NCBI GenBank assembly: GCA_004193205.1 | Contig: RZUM01000001.1 | Location: 812,424 to 876,423 of the forward strand | Origin: Gordonia sediminis | Lineage (GTDB): Bacteria > Actinomycetota > Actinomycetes > Mycobacteriales > Mycobacteriaceae | Reading direction: 5' to 3' | DNA: 64,000 nucleotides | In this document: piece after piece, positions 40,903 to 48,260 of the stretch | How positions within the stretch are numbered: the stretch's first letter is position 1 | Layout of the letters: each line of letters starts with the position of its first letter | The notes under the pieces: generated by a model | The model's database searches: none | What the model saw: only the letters and a program-made list of their open reading frames with translations | Told to the model about the DNA's origin: nothing | Program-made: the position numbers and the translations under genes

Positions 40903-41820
40903 ATGGCTTTGGACGAGGCGACGTCGTCGTTCCTGGCGCAGGCCGCTGAAACGGGTGCCCCGCCGCTCTATGAAATGACCCCCGAGGACCTGCGTGCGAT
41001 GAACGACGGATTCATCGACCTGTACGGCCCCGGACCGGACATGGCGTCGGTCCAGGACGTGACCATCTCCACCTGTGACGGATCGTCGATCCCGGCGCGG
41101 GTCCTCACCCCGGTGGGGACTCCCGACGGGGTGTTGATCTACTTCCACGGCGGCGGCTGGGTGGTCGGGAACCGGGATCAGTTCGACACCCTGGCCCGCA
41201 AACTCGCCGAGGGCACCAACTGCGTCGTCGTGCTGCCCGACTATCGGCTCGCACCCGAGCACGTCTATCCGGCCGCGGCGAACGACGCGTGGGATGTGAC
41301 CACGTGGACCGCGGACCGGTTCGCCGGATCGCCGCTGCTGGTGGGTGGCGACAGCGCCGGCGGTAATCTCGCCGCCATCGTCGCACAGCGCGCGGTCCGT
41401 GAGGCCGGCCCGACCATTGCCATGCAGGTGCTCGTCTACCCGGTGACCGACAGCGACACCGACAACGAGACCTACCGCGACCCCGCGAATCAGCTGATGC
41501 TCGACGCGAAGTCGATGGAGTGGTTCTGGGATCTCTACACGCCGGATGCCGCGACCCGCTCGAATCCGGACGCGTCGCCGCTGCAGGGGGATGTGACCGG
41601 GGTGGCGCCGGCGGTGGTGCTGATCGCCGAGTACGACGTGTTGCGCGGCGAGGGCGAGGCGTACGTCAAAAAGCTCACGGACGCGGGAGTTCCGGTGCAA
41701 AGTAGGGTGTTCGACGGTCAGATGCACGGCTTCTTCCAGTTCGTGAACATCCTGCCCGGATCGGACGCAGGCATCGACTACGTCACCGCCGCCGTCAAGA
41801 GTCATCTCGAAGCGAACTGA
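40903..41820 (+). CDS. alpha/beta hydrolase (HSL-family esterase/lipase)
   Basis: A 305-residue esterase of the hormone-sensitive-lipase family. The oxyanion motif H-G-G-G is at 82-85, the nucleophile is Ser151 in G-D-S-A-G-G, and the acid and histidine are found in I-A-E-Y-D-V-L-R and Q-M-H-G-F-F. It would hydrolyse the ester or lactone made by the monooxygenase encoded 62 bases upstream. ATG 40903 has AAAGGAAG upstream; the longer frame from 40447 overlaps the monooxygenase gene and is rejected. The protein shows no signal peptide, so it is cytoplasmic. Confidence 0.93.
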   Translation: MALDEATSSFLAQAAETGAPPLYEMTPEDLRAMNDGFIDLYGPGPDMASVQDVTISTCDGSSIPARVLTPVGTPDGVLIYFHGGGWVVGNRDQFDTLARKLAEGTNCVVVLPDYRLAPEHVYPAAANDAWDVTTWTADRFAGSPLLVGGDSAGGNLAAIVAQRAVREAGPTIAMQVLVYPVTDSDTDNETYRDPANQLMLDAKSMEWFWDLYTPDAATRSNPDASPLQGDVTGVAPAVVLIAEYDVLRGEGEAYVKKLTDAGVPVQSRVFDGQMHGFFQFVNILPGSDAGIDYVTAAVKSHLEAN

Positions 41821-41835
41821 GGAGGGACCCGAAGA

Positions 41836-42141
41836 ATGTTCCGTATCACCGTGAACTACAACCACCCCGAGGACCCCGAGCACTTCCTGAACCACTACCG
41901 GACCGTGCATGCGCCGCTGACGGCGTCGATGCCGGGAATCTCGTCGTTCGAATGGGGTGTCTGCGAAAACCTCGACGGTTCGCAGCCCGAACACTTCGTC
42001 GTCGGTGTGCTGACCTTCCCCTCGAAAGAGGTCGCGATCGAGGGACTGAGCTCACCGGAGGGACAGAAGGGGCAGGCCGACCTGGCCAACTTCGCGTTCG
42101 CGGGTCTGACGATCGATATGCACGAAGTGATCACCGCCTGA
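41836..42141 (+). CDS. EthD-family protein
   Basis: A 101-residue ferredoxin-like (dimeric alpha+beta barrel) protein of the EthD type: F-R-I-T-V-N-Y-N-H-P-E-D-P-E-H-F at the start, H-Y-R-T-V-H-A-P-L in the middle, and F-P-S-K-E-V-A near residue 62. EthD is needed for the P450 system for fuel ethers, and relatives occur with many monooxygenases, but their exact role is not settled. It follows the esterase by 15 bases with GAGGGAC as ribosome site. It may be a small isomerase, cyclase or a factor aiding oxidation. Confidence 0.85.
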   Translation: MFRITVNYNHPEDPEHFLNHYRTVHAPLTASMPGISSFEWGVCENLDGSQPEHFVVGVLTFPSKEVAIEGLSSPEGQKGQADLANFAFAGLTIDMHEVITA

Positions 42142-42163
42142 TCTCTTCGGCGGCTGATCTGGT

Positions 42164-42200
42164 GACGGCGGCCGCGTCCCTTCGCGGGGATGCGGCCGTC
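42164..42200 (+). terminator. possible hairpin terminator after the monooxygenase operon
   Basis: GACGGCGGCCGCGTCCC (42164-42180) and CGGGGATGCGGCCGTC (about 42185-42200) can pair around TTCG with two bulged or mismatched positions. It lies about 25 bases after the EthD-like stop and has no T-run. In the remaining gap before the GntR gene (42201-42367) I see only a short palindrome ACATATGT at 42245-42252, which could be part of an operator. Confidence 0.45.
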
Positions 42201-42367
42201 GTTGCTGTCAGAACCGTTTCGGGATGTCCCCACATTGCTGGCAAACATATGTAACTTATGGAAGAAACAATCGGTGACCTGCCCGTGCGCCGGCACGGCG
42301 GTCGAACAGGCGGGGGTGAGAAGATGCAGTTGACCGGGGCGGTGTGCATCGTGAGGCGGTGTGAATC

Positions 42368-43108
42368 ATGACCAGCGGAGGGCGCTCTCCCAAGGCCGCG
42401 GTGGTGGTCAGTCAACGGATCATCCAGGAGGCCCACGACGCCGGGTTGGGGCCCGGCGATCTGCTCCCACCCGAGAAGGTGATGGTCGAGCAGTACCAGA
42501 TCGGGCGCGGGACGTTGCGAGAAGCGTTGCGACTGCTCGAGTTCCAGGGCGTGATCGCGATGAAGCCCGGCCCGCGTGGTGGTCCGGTCCTGCAGACCCC
42601 GACGGCGTCGTTTCTCTCGGGCGCGTTCGTGTTGCTGATGCAGCTCAAGAACGCCCCTCTGCGGGCGATCTTCGAGGCGCGGCTGGCGATCGAACCGGTG
42701 ATCACGCGAGTGGCCGCGGCGAACATCTCCGCGGACAAACTCGAGGACATCGGCCAGACCATCGAACAGATGCGGACCGAACTCAACGGCGACCGGTACG
42801 TCTTCCTCGACGCGAACAAGAAGTTCCACGACATCATCGCGTGGTCGACCGACAACCCGCTGCTCGGCTACCTCGCGGACTCGTTGCTGGAGGTCACCAA
42901 CAACACCATCGTCGGCCTCGACTTCCCGCTGGCACGGCGCAAGGCGACCATGGCCGCGCACGAAGCGATCTTCCGTGCCATGGCCGATCGGGACGCCCCC
43001 GCGTCGATGGCCGAGATGACCGAACACATCGACGAGTACCTGCGCTACGCGGAGAAGAAGTTCCCGGACGTGATGAACTCGGTCGTCCGGTGGGACCGGA
43101 CCTTCTAG
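42368..43108 (+). CDS. GntR family transcriptional regulator, FCD domain (paralog 2)
   Basis: A 246-residue FCD-type GntR regulator, clearly a paralog of the protein at 34125. Shared segments include S-P-K-A-A / A-P-K-A-A at the start, Y-Q-I-G-R-G-T-L-R-E-A-L-R in the helix-turn-helix, K-P-G-P-R-G-G-P in the wing, and R-K-F-P-D-V-M / K-K-F-P-D-V-M-N-S-V near the end. The recognition helices are almost the same, so both may bind similar sites. It has only a weak ribosome site (GAGG, 12 bases away). It stands alone, with a 226-base gap before it and a convergent MFS gene after it. Confidence 0.92.
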   Translation: MTSGGRSPKAAVVVSQRIIQEAHDAGLGPGDLLPPEKVMVEQYQIGRGTLREALRLLEFQGVIAMKPGPRGGPVLQTPTASFLSGAFVLLMQLKNAPLRAIFEARLAIEPVITRVAAANISADKLEDIGQTIEQMRTELNGDRYVFLDANKKFHDIIAWSTDNPLLGYLADSLLEVTNNTIVGLDFPLARRKATMAAHEAIFRAMADRDAPASMAEMTEHIDEYLRYAEKKFPDVMNSVVRWDRTF

Positions 43109-43148
43109 CCCGATCCCACCGTGGGCTGACCCGATCCCGCCGCCGGGC

Positions 43149-44459
43149 TCAGTACTCCTCGGCCCCGACCAGCGCTGCGGAGTCGTCGACCTGGTGGGCC
43201 TGCGCGGCACGCCCGGACACGAAGGACACCGCGATCACCGCGACGATGCAGTAGGCGGCGGCGAACCAGAACGGTGCGGCGACCGAGCCGAACCAGTCGG
43301 CGAGGTGGGCGACGAGGACCGCGGCGATCGCGGCACCCATCCAGCGCAGGAAGCTGTAGCCGGCACTCGACACCGAGCGCGGTGTCGAGTCGTCGCCCGC
43401 CGACATCGCGACACCGGTGAACAGCGTGTTCAGCACGCCCGACGGCAGACCGGACAGGACCACGGCCAGGCCGATCACCCACACCTGACCGGCGAGCACG
43501 CCCCACGCGGCCAGCGCCATGACGACCGCGTAGCCGGTGATGGCGGCGAGCACGCCGGCCTTCTGGCCGACACGCGCCGCCAGTCGCGGGGCGATGAACA
43601 CCCCGGCCAACGCGGTGAGCAGACCCCAGCCGAAGAAGACCATGCCGGCGTAGACGGGGCGCAGGCCCATCGCGATCGGCGCCCACGCGATGACGGTGAA
43701 CAGGGCGCCGGTGTAGAACGCGGACCCGATCGAGGTGATCAGCAGCGTCCGATTGCGCAGCGCCTTGAGCGGATCCACGATGCGTACCGGGGTGCGCGCG
43801 GTGTGCGGGCCGTCCGAGGGCAGCATCACCGCGCACAGGATGGCCCCGATCAACATGAGCGTGGCGGTGCCGCCGAACGGTGCGCGCCACGACCACTCGC
43901 CGAGCACCGCGCCCAGCAGCGGGCCGATCGCCAGACCGATACCGAGGGCGGCCTCGTACAACATGATCGCCCCGTGCTGGCTGCCCTTCGCGGCGGCGAC
44001 GATGAACGCCAGCGCGGTGGCCAGGAACAGCGCGTTACCCAGACCCCAGAGCACGCGCAGTGCGATCAGCTGGTCGATGTTGCTCGCAAGTGTCGAGATG
44101 CCGGCGGCGACGACGATGAGGGTCAGTCCGGTGGCCAGCGTGCGTTTGGGGCCGAACCGGTAGGCGGCCCAGCCGGTCAGCAGCATCGCGACGCACTGCA
44201 CGCCGACGTAGACACCGAAGAGCAGGGTCAACTTCTCCGGCGGCGCGTTGAGCGCCTCGGCGATGCTGTTGAGGATCGGGTCGACGAGCCCGATGCCCAT
44301 GAACGCGATGACCGCGGCGAAGGCGGTCACCCAGACCGTGCGCGGCTGATCACGCAGGGTCGCCATCAAGGACGGCGCGTCGTGGTCGCCGGGTACGTCG
44401 GCCCGGGCCGGTGTCGACGATGGCTCGCTGTCGAGTGCCTCGTTGTCGATGACCGTCAT
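43149..44459 (-). CDS. MFS transporter (drug-efflux type)
   Basis: A 436-residue MFS protein with about twelve hydrophobic segments after a polar N-terminal region of about 45 residues. I see A-Y-R-F-G-P-K-R-T-L-A-T-G between helices 2 and 3, the MFS motif A position, and L-G-A-V-L-G-E-W-S-W-R-A-P-F further on, the motif C region typical of drug:H+ antiporters. ATG 44459 is chosen because GAGGAATAC lies just before it; a GTG at 44477 is possible. It lies directly downstream of a MarR gene (15-base gap), the usual arrangement of a MarR-controlled efflux pump. Confidence 0.9.
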   Translation of the reverse strand: MTVIDNEALDSEPSSTPARADVPGDHDAPSLMATLRDQPRTVWVTAFAAVIAFMGIGLVDPILNSIAEALNAPPEKLTLLFGVYVGVQCVAMLLTGWAAYRFGPKRTLATGLTLIVVAAGISTLASNIDQLIALRVLWGLGNALFLATALAFIVAAAKGSQHGAIMLYEAALGIGLAIGPLLGAVLGEWSWRAPFGGTATLMLIGAILCAVMLPSDGPHTARTPVRIVDPLKALRNRTLLITSIGSAFYTGALFTVIAWAPIAMGLRPVYAGMVFFGWGLLTALAGVFIAPRLAARVGQKAGVLAAITGYAVVMALAAWGVLAGQVWVIGLAVVLSGLPSGVLNTLFTGVAMSAGDDSTPRSVSSAGYSFLRWMGAAIAAVLVAHLADWFGSVAAPFWFAAAYCIVAVIAVSFVSGRAAQAHQVDDSAALVGAEEY

Positions 44460-44473
44460 GTATTCCTCGTTCT

Positions 44474-44956
44474 TCACTCGGTCGGTGCGCTCGCGCCGTC
44501 GGCGGCGTGTGCATCGAGTTGTTCTTGGAGGGCCCGAAGAGCGGGTGCGGCCGCGGCGAGGGCCAGACGGTCGGTGTCGCTGAGTTCGGCGAGGGCGGTG
44601 ATCAGGACGCTCTCGCGCCGGCCGCGGACCCGCTCGAGCACCTCGTGACCGTGATCGGTCAACTCGACGAGTACGGCGCGCCGGTCTTCGGGGTCCGGGC
44701 GGCGTTCGACCAGTCCGTTTTTGGTGAGGCCGTCGATGAGAGCGGTGGCCGTCGGCATCCGGATCGATTCCCGCTGGGCGAACTCGCCCATCCGCATCGG
44801 GCCGTGATCGAGCAGGACGGTCAGCCCGGAGGCCTGGGCCGCTGTGTACTCCCGGATCGGGGTGCGTCGTCGAAGTGCCAGATACAGCCGCGTCAACGAC
44901 GGCCGCAGTGCGACCGCCAACTCGGAGACCTCGGAATCAGGCACTTCGGTGACCAC
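44474..44956 (-). CDS. MarR family transcriptional regulator
   Basis: A 160-residue winged-helix regulator: helix-turn-helix in M-R-M-G-E-F-A-Q-R-E-S-I-R-M-P-T-A-T-A, then L-I-D-G-L and the wing R-R-P-D-P-E-D-R-R-A-V-L-V, the standard D-R-R of MarR wings. It probably represses itself and the efflux gene downstream until a phenolic or other ligand binds. The start GTG 44956 has no clear Shine-Dalgarno sequence and may be leaderless. The divergent gene encodes a small membrane protein. Confidence 0.92.
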   Translation of the reverse strand: MVTEVPDSEVSELAVALRPSLTRLYLALRRRTPIREYTAAQASGLTVLLDHGPMRMGEFAQRESIRMPTATALIDGLTKNGLVERRPDPEDRRAVLVELTDHGHEVLERVRGRRESVLITALAELSDTDRLALAAAAPALRALQEQLDAHAADGASAPTE

Positions 44957-44966
44957 TTAGCAATGC

Positions 44967-44981
44967 TAATACTTAGGATTA
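44967..44981. promoter_or_regulatory. candidate MarR operator TAAT-N7-ATTA
   Basis: TAATACTTAGGATTA lies in the 57-base gap between the MarR gene and the small membrane protein gene and is an imperfect palindrome (TAAT/ATTA arms). It is close to the MarR start codon, where autorepression sites are commonly found. The evidence is positional and by symmetry only. Confidence 0.4.
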
Positions 44982-45013
44982 CGAAAGAAAAATGCCGGAC
45001 TAGTGTGAAGTGC

Positions 45014-45241
45014 ATGACAGCTCGCAAGAAGAAGAAGTTCTCCGAATTGCCGCCCCGGTCACGTGCCGCGATCATCGTCGGCGCCATCATTCAGTTCGCT
45101 CTACAGGGCGCCGCGCTCCGGGACATCAAGAAGCGTCCGGCGGATCAGATCAAGGGCCCCAAGCCGCTGTGGGTCGGGCTGAGCTTCGTCAACTACTTCG
45201 GCCCGATCGCGTACTTCCTGGTGGGGCGCAAGAGCGACTGA
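45014..45241 (+). CDS. small membrane protein with PLDc_N-like segment
   Basis: A 75-residue protein. After a lysine-rich start (residues 3-9) there is a hydrophobic segment R-A-A-I-I-V-G-A-I-I-Q-F-A-L, then R-P-A-D-Q-I-K-G-P-K-P-L-W and a second segment containing F-V-N-Y-F-G-P-I-A-Y-F-L-V-G-R-K. This is the two-helix PLDc_N module that precedes the catalytic part in cardiolipin synthases; here it stands alone, a common form in actinobacteria with no assigned function. ATG 45014 is the first methionine giving this module; the ribosome site is weak. It is divergent from the MarR gene. Confidence 0.8.
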   Translation: MTARKKKKFSELPPRSRAAIIVGAIIQFALQGAALRDIKKRPADQIKGPKPLWVGLSFVNYFGPIAYFLVGRKSD

Positions 45242-45255
45242 CCGAATCGAACCGA

Positions 45256-45296
45256 AGTTGCCGTCAGACGCGCTCACCGCGTCTGACGGCCACTTC
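45256..45296. terminator. bidirectional hairpin terminator
   Basis: GCCGTCAGACGCG at 45260-45272 and CGCGTCTGACGGC at 45278-45290 are perfect 13-base inverse complements with a CTCAC loop; GAAGT before and ACTTC after extend the stem with one wobble. It lies between the convergent small membrane protein and TPM genes and can serve both. It is followed by TTCTGTTTG on the plus strand. Confidence 0.88.
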
Positions 45297-45309
45297 TGTT
45301 TGAAAAGGG

Positions 45310-47334
45310 TCAGAACCGTCCGCCGGTGCCGATGCGGCCCGACGTCCCGGAGCCGCCGAAGGACCCGGGACTGCGGCCGCCGCTGCCGAATCCGCCGCCG
45401 CCGAACCCGCCACCCCAGCCCCGGCCGTGGCCCATGCTGCCGCGCAGGAAGCTGTCGACGAGGATGCCGGTCAGCACGGCGCCGCCGACCGAGCCCATGT
45501 TCGGGGGCATGTTCTGGGGGCGCTGCTGCGACTGCTGCCACTGGACGACGTCGCCCTGGGCGGCCATGAGCGCCTGATCGGCCAGCGTGCCTGCGCGGCG
45601 CGCGGCGTTGGCGGCGCCGAGCGGGTCGGTGGTCGCGGTGTCGGTGGCCTGCTGCAGCAGTCGCTGTGCCTCCGCGAGGCGAGTACGCGCGGTGGACTGC
45701 ACGGCGCCTCGCCGGGTGGCGATGAAGTCGCTCGCGGCACCGACCTTGGCCTGGGCGGCGGTGATGGCCGAGGTGAGCAACTCGGTGCGGCGTTTGCGTT
45801 CGGTGGCCGCCGAGCGGGCGGACTCGAGCGCGTCGTCGAGGTCGGCGTCGGCGTCGACGAGTGCGGTGAAGGTGCCGAGCGGGTCGGCGTCGAATCGGGT
45901 CCGCGCATCCGACAGCGCGGTGTTCGCGGCTGCCACCGCGGTGGCCAGCACCGGCCCGCCGTCGGCGGTCAGCGCCGCCGCCTCGGCGAGTTCGCCGTCG
46001 ACCTCGGCGATCAGCGCGGGCATCCGGGCGTGCGCGGCGGTGATGTTGCGGTCGGCGTTGTCGATCGCGTCGAGGAGCCGGGTCGCCTGCTCGATGGCGC
46101 CCTCGGCCGACCGGATCGCCGCGACCGCCGGACCCTGCTCGCCCGCGGGCGCGGCGACCGCGGCCCGTCCCTGATCCGCGCTGCGCTCGGCGAACCCGAT
46201 CTGCTCGGTCGCCAACTCCATGTTCGGTGCGATGGACGCCACCGTGGTCTCGCCGTACTTCGTGACCAGCGCGTCGAGCCTGCCCTGCGCCGGTTCGAGC
46301 CGGGCGCGCAGGGCGATGACCTGCCGGGTCAGTTCGTCCAGACGCGTGTCGGCGGTGAAGAGCAGGTTGCGCATCGCGTCGAAGCTCTCCACCTGAGCGT
46401 CGAGCGCCTTGTCGACGTCGGTGCAGGTGGTGATGATCTGCAGCAGCATCGTGCGCTGCTCGTCGGGGGTCTCCGGTATCGCGTCGTCGAGGCGCTGGCG
46501 CAGTGTGAAGGACTCGGCGAGGCCTTGCTTGGCGGCGGCCAGGGCAGCGGAGAACGGTGCGGTCTCGGCTTCGCCGAACTCTCCGATCGCCAGGGCCAGC
46601 TCCTCGGAGCTGGTGCGGATGGCATTGTCGGTGTCGGTGAGCACCTCTCGGGACCACGGGTCGAGCACGGCGAGCGGCTGTGCCATCAGTTCGTCGCCGG
46701 TCAGTTCCTGCTCGCGCATGGTGTCCAGTCCGGCCTCGATCCGCCGCCGCTTGCGTCGTCGGGAGAAGAGCAATGCGCCCGCACCGCCGACGACGGCCAC
46801 CCCACCGATCGCGGCGACGGTGATCAGCCCGGCGTTCGACGGCGTCATCGCCGCGTTGATCCCGTCAACCGCGGCCAGCCCGGCACCCGCCCAGTCGCCA
46901 TCCTTGAGTTGCGGGACGATGTCGCCGCGCGCGATGTCCTCGATCGCGGACTGGTCGAGCCCGTCGATGGATTCGGGTGAGGAGAAGTAGTACGCGGTGT
47001 CGTCGGTGGCCACCGCGAGCAGGATGTCGCGGTCACCCAGATCACTTGCAGCCGCGGTCTGTTGCGCCCACTGCTCGGCGGTCATGCCGTCGAAGGTGTT
47101 CACGTACGCCACCCACAGCTGCACCTCGTGGTCGGTGTAGAGCTGATCGATCGACGACTGCAGCTGCGCACGTTGTGTCGCGGTCAGCACATTCGCCGAA
47201 TCGACCACCTGGGTGGGCAGGCGCGACGGGGGCTCGGCGCGGGCGAGGCCGATGACGCCGGGTAATAGAGAGGTCACGCCGAGGACGACGAGGATCAGGG
47301 CCAGCCGACGCAGGATGGTGGCGGTCGCTTGCAT
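45310..47334 (-). CDS. TPM domain-containing membrane protein with coiled-coil region and glycine-rich tail
   Basis: A 674-residue protein. It has a signal or anchor segment (residues about 8-30), then a TPM domain (TLP18.3/Psb32/MOLO-1 fold) from about 38 to 150, with V-V-D-S-A-N-V-L-T and W-V-A-Y-V-N-T-F-D-G; then a transmembrane helix followed by S-R-R-R-K-R-R-R, which places the rest in the cytoplasm. The long middle part is rich in Ala, Glu, Asp and Leu and looks helical or coiled-coil. The last 35 residues are almost only Gly, Ser, Arg and Phe. ATG 47334 is used. The function is unknown; TPM proteins are linked to membrane or photosystem quality control in other lineages. It is not obviously part of the catabolic genes. 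Confidence 0.85.
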   Translation of the reverse strand: MQATATILRRLALILVVLGVTSLLPGVIGLARAEPPSRLPTQVVDSANVLTATQRAQLQSSIDQLYTDHEVQLWVAYVNTFDGMTAEQWAQQTAAASDLGDRDILLAVATDDTAYYFSSPESIDGLDQSAIEDIARGDIVPQLKDGDWAGAGLAAVDGINAAMTPSNAGLITVAAIGGVAVVGGAGALLFSRRRKRRRIEAGLDTMREQELTGDELMAQPLAVLDPWSREVLTDTDNAIRTSSEELALAIGEFGEAETAPFSAALAAAKQGLAESFTLRQRLDDAIPETPDEQRTMLLQIITTCTDVDKALDAQVESFDAMRNLLFTADTRLDELTRQVIALRARLEPAQGRLDALVTKYGETTVASIAPNMELATEQIGFAERSADQGRAAVAAPAGEQGPAVAAIRSAEGAIEQATRLLDAIDNADRNITAAHARMPALIAEVDGELAEAAALTADGGPVLATAVAAANTALSDARTRFDADPLGTFTALVDADADLDDALESARSAATERKRRTELLTSAITAAQAKVGAASDFIATRRGAVQSTARTRLAEAQRLLQQATDTATTDPLGAANAARRAGTLADQALMAAQGDVVQWQQSQQRPQNMPPNMGSVGGAVLTGILVDSFLRGSMGHGRGWGGGFGGGGFGSGGRSPGSFGGSGTSGRIGTGGRF

Positions 47335-47393
47335 GCGTTCCAATCTATCGGGCGTGGATGCCTCGATCCGGACCGTGCCCGACCCGGCGCGTG

Positions 47394-48197
47394 TCAGTTG
47401 TGCGAGTCACGCCACCGGCACAGCGCCTCGAGCACCGTGAGGTCGTAGTCGGGGCCCGACGCGCCGACGGTGATCAGCGAGATCCCCGCCTTCACCAGTT
47501 CTTCGGCCTTGCCCACGGCATCGTCGGGGTCTCGCGTGCCGAGACCGGCGGAGTGTTCGATCAGCGCCGGATCCCGTCCGACCGCCGCGCAGTGCCCGTC
47601 GAGGATCGCGGACTTGCGTTCATAGGTCGGGACGTCGACGAAGTAATGCCACACGTCGGCGTGCTCGGCGACGTGGCGCAGGGTCTTCTTTTCACCGCCG
47701 CCGCCGATGAGCACCGGGATGTGCCGGGTGGGAGCCGGGTTGAGTTTGCCGAGGCGCTCGGCGATGCGGGGCAGCGCCGCCCCGAGGTCGTTCAAGCGGC
47801 TGCCCGCAGTGCCGAAGTCGTAACCGTATTCGTCGTAGTCCTTCTCGAACCAGCCCGAACCGATACCCAGGATGAGCCGGCCGCCCGACATGTGGTCGAC
47901 CGTGCGGGCCATGTCGGCGAGCAGTTCCGGATTGCGGTAGGAGTTGCACGTCACCAGGGCGCCGATCTCGACACGGGTGGTCTGCTCGGCCCACGCGCCG
48001 AGCATGGTCCAGCATTCGAAGTGCTCGCCGTCGGGATTGCCGTAGAGCGGATAGAAGTGGTCCCAGTTGAATGCGACGTCGACGCCCATGTCCTCGGCGC
48101 GGCGCACCGCGTCGCGGATCATCGAGTACTCGGGTGCGTGCTGCGGCTGGAGCTGGACGCCGATCCGGACAGGGAAGTCGCGTGCGGTGAAGGTCAT
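47394..48197 (-). CDS. LLM class F420-dependent oxidoreductase
   Basis: A 267-residue luciferase-like TIM barrel. Typical elements are V-A-F-N-W-D-H-F-Y-P-L, L-G-A-W-A-E-Q-T-T-R-V-E-I-G-A-L-V-T, and G-G-R-L-I-L-G-I-G-S-G-W-F-E-K-D-Y-D-E-Y-G, the combination seen in mycobacterial and related F420-dependent members. It would transfer hydride between F420 and an unknown substrate. It stands alone between the TPM gene and the flavin hydroxylase gene on the same strand, with about 60-base gaps on both sides. Confidence 0.9.
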   Translation of the reverse strand: MTFTARDFPVRIGVQLQPQHAPEYSMIRDAVRRAEDMGVDVAFNWDHFYPLYGNPDGEHFECWTMLGAWAEQTTRVEIGALVTCNSYRNPELLADMARTVDHMSGGRLILGIGSGWFEKDYDEYGYDFGTAGSRLNDLGAALPRIAERLGKLNPAPTRHIPVLIGGGGEKKTLRHVAEHADVWHYFVDVPTYERKSAILDGHCAAVGRDPALIEHSAGLGTRDPDDAVGKAEELVKAGISLITVGASGPDYDLTVLEALCRWRDSHN

Positions 48198-48260
48198 GGG
48201 GCCAGTCTGCCGAAGGATTCCGATCGCGTCACTGTCCGTTTCGGTGGCCTGGGGTTGCCA

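Noticed and set aside
2359-43108. Cholesterol or other steroid degradation cluster
   Set aside because: FAS1-like/MaoC pair, ligases and P450 recall steroid genes, but no kstD, hsaC, kshA or mce genes are seen, and I find no KstR-type operator.
45427-46980. Open frame of 517 codons opposite the TPM gene
   Set aside because: Composition is extreme in Gly, Arg and Val with no recognisable motif, whereas the minus strand has a signal segment, TPM domain and clear start.
48198-48260. Possible terminator between LLM and flavin hydroxylase genes
   Set aside because: No stem of more than a few bases and no T-run could be found in this gap.
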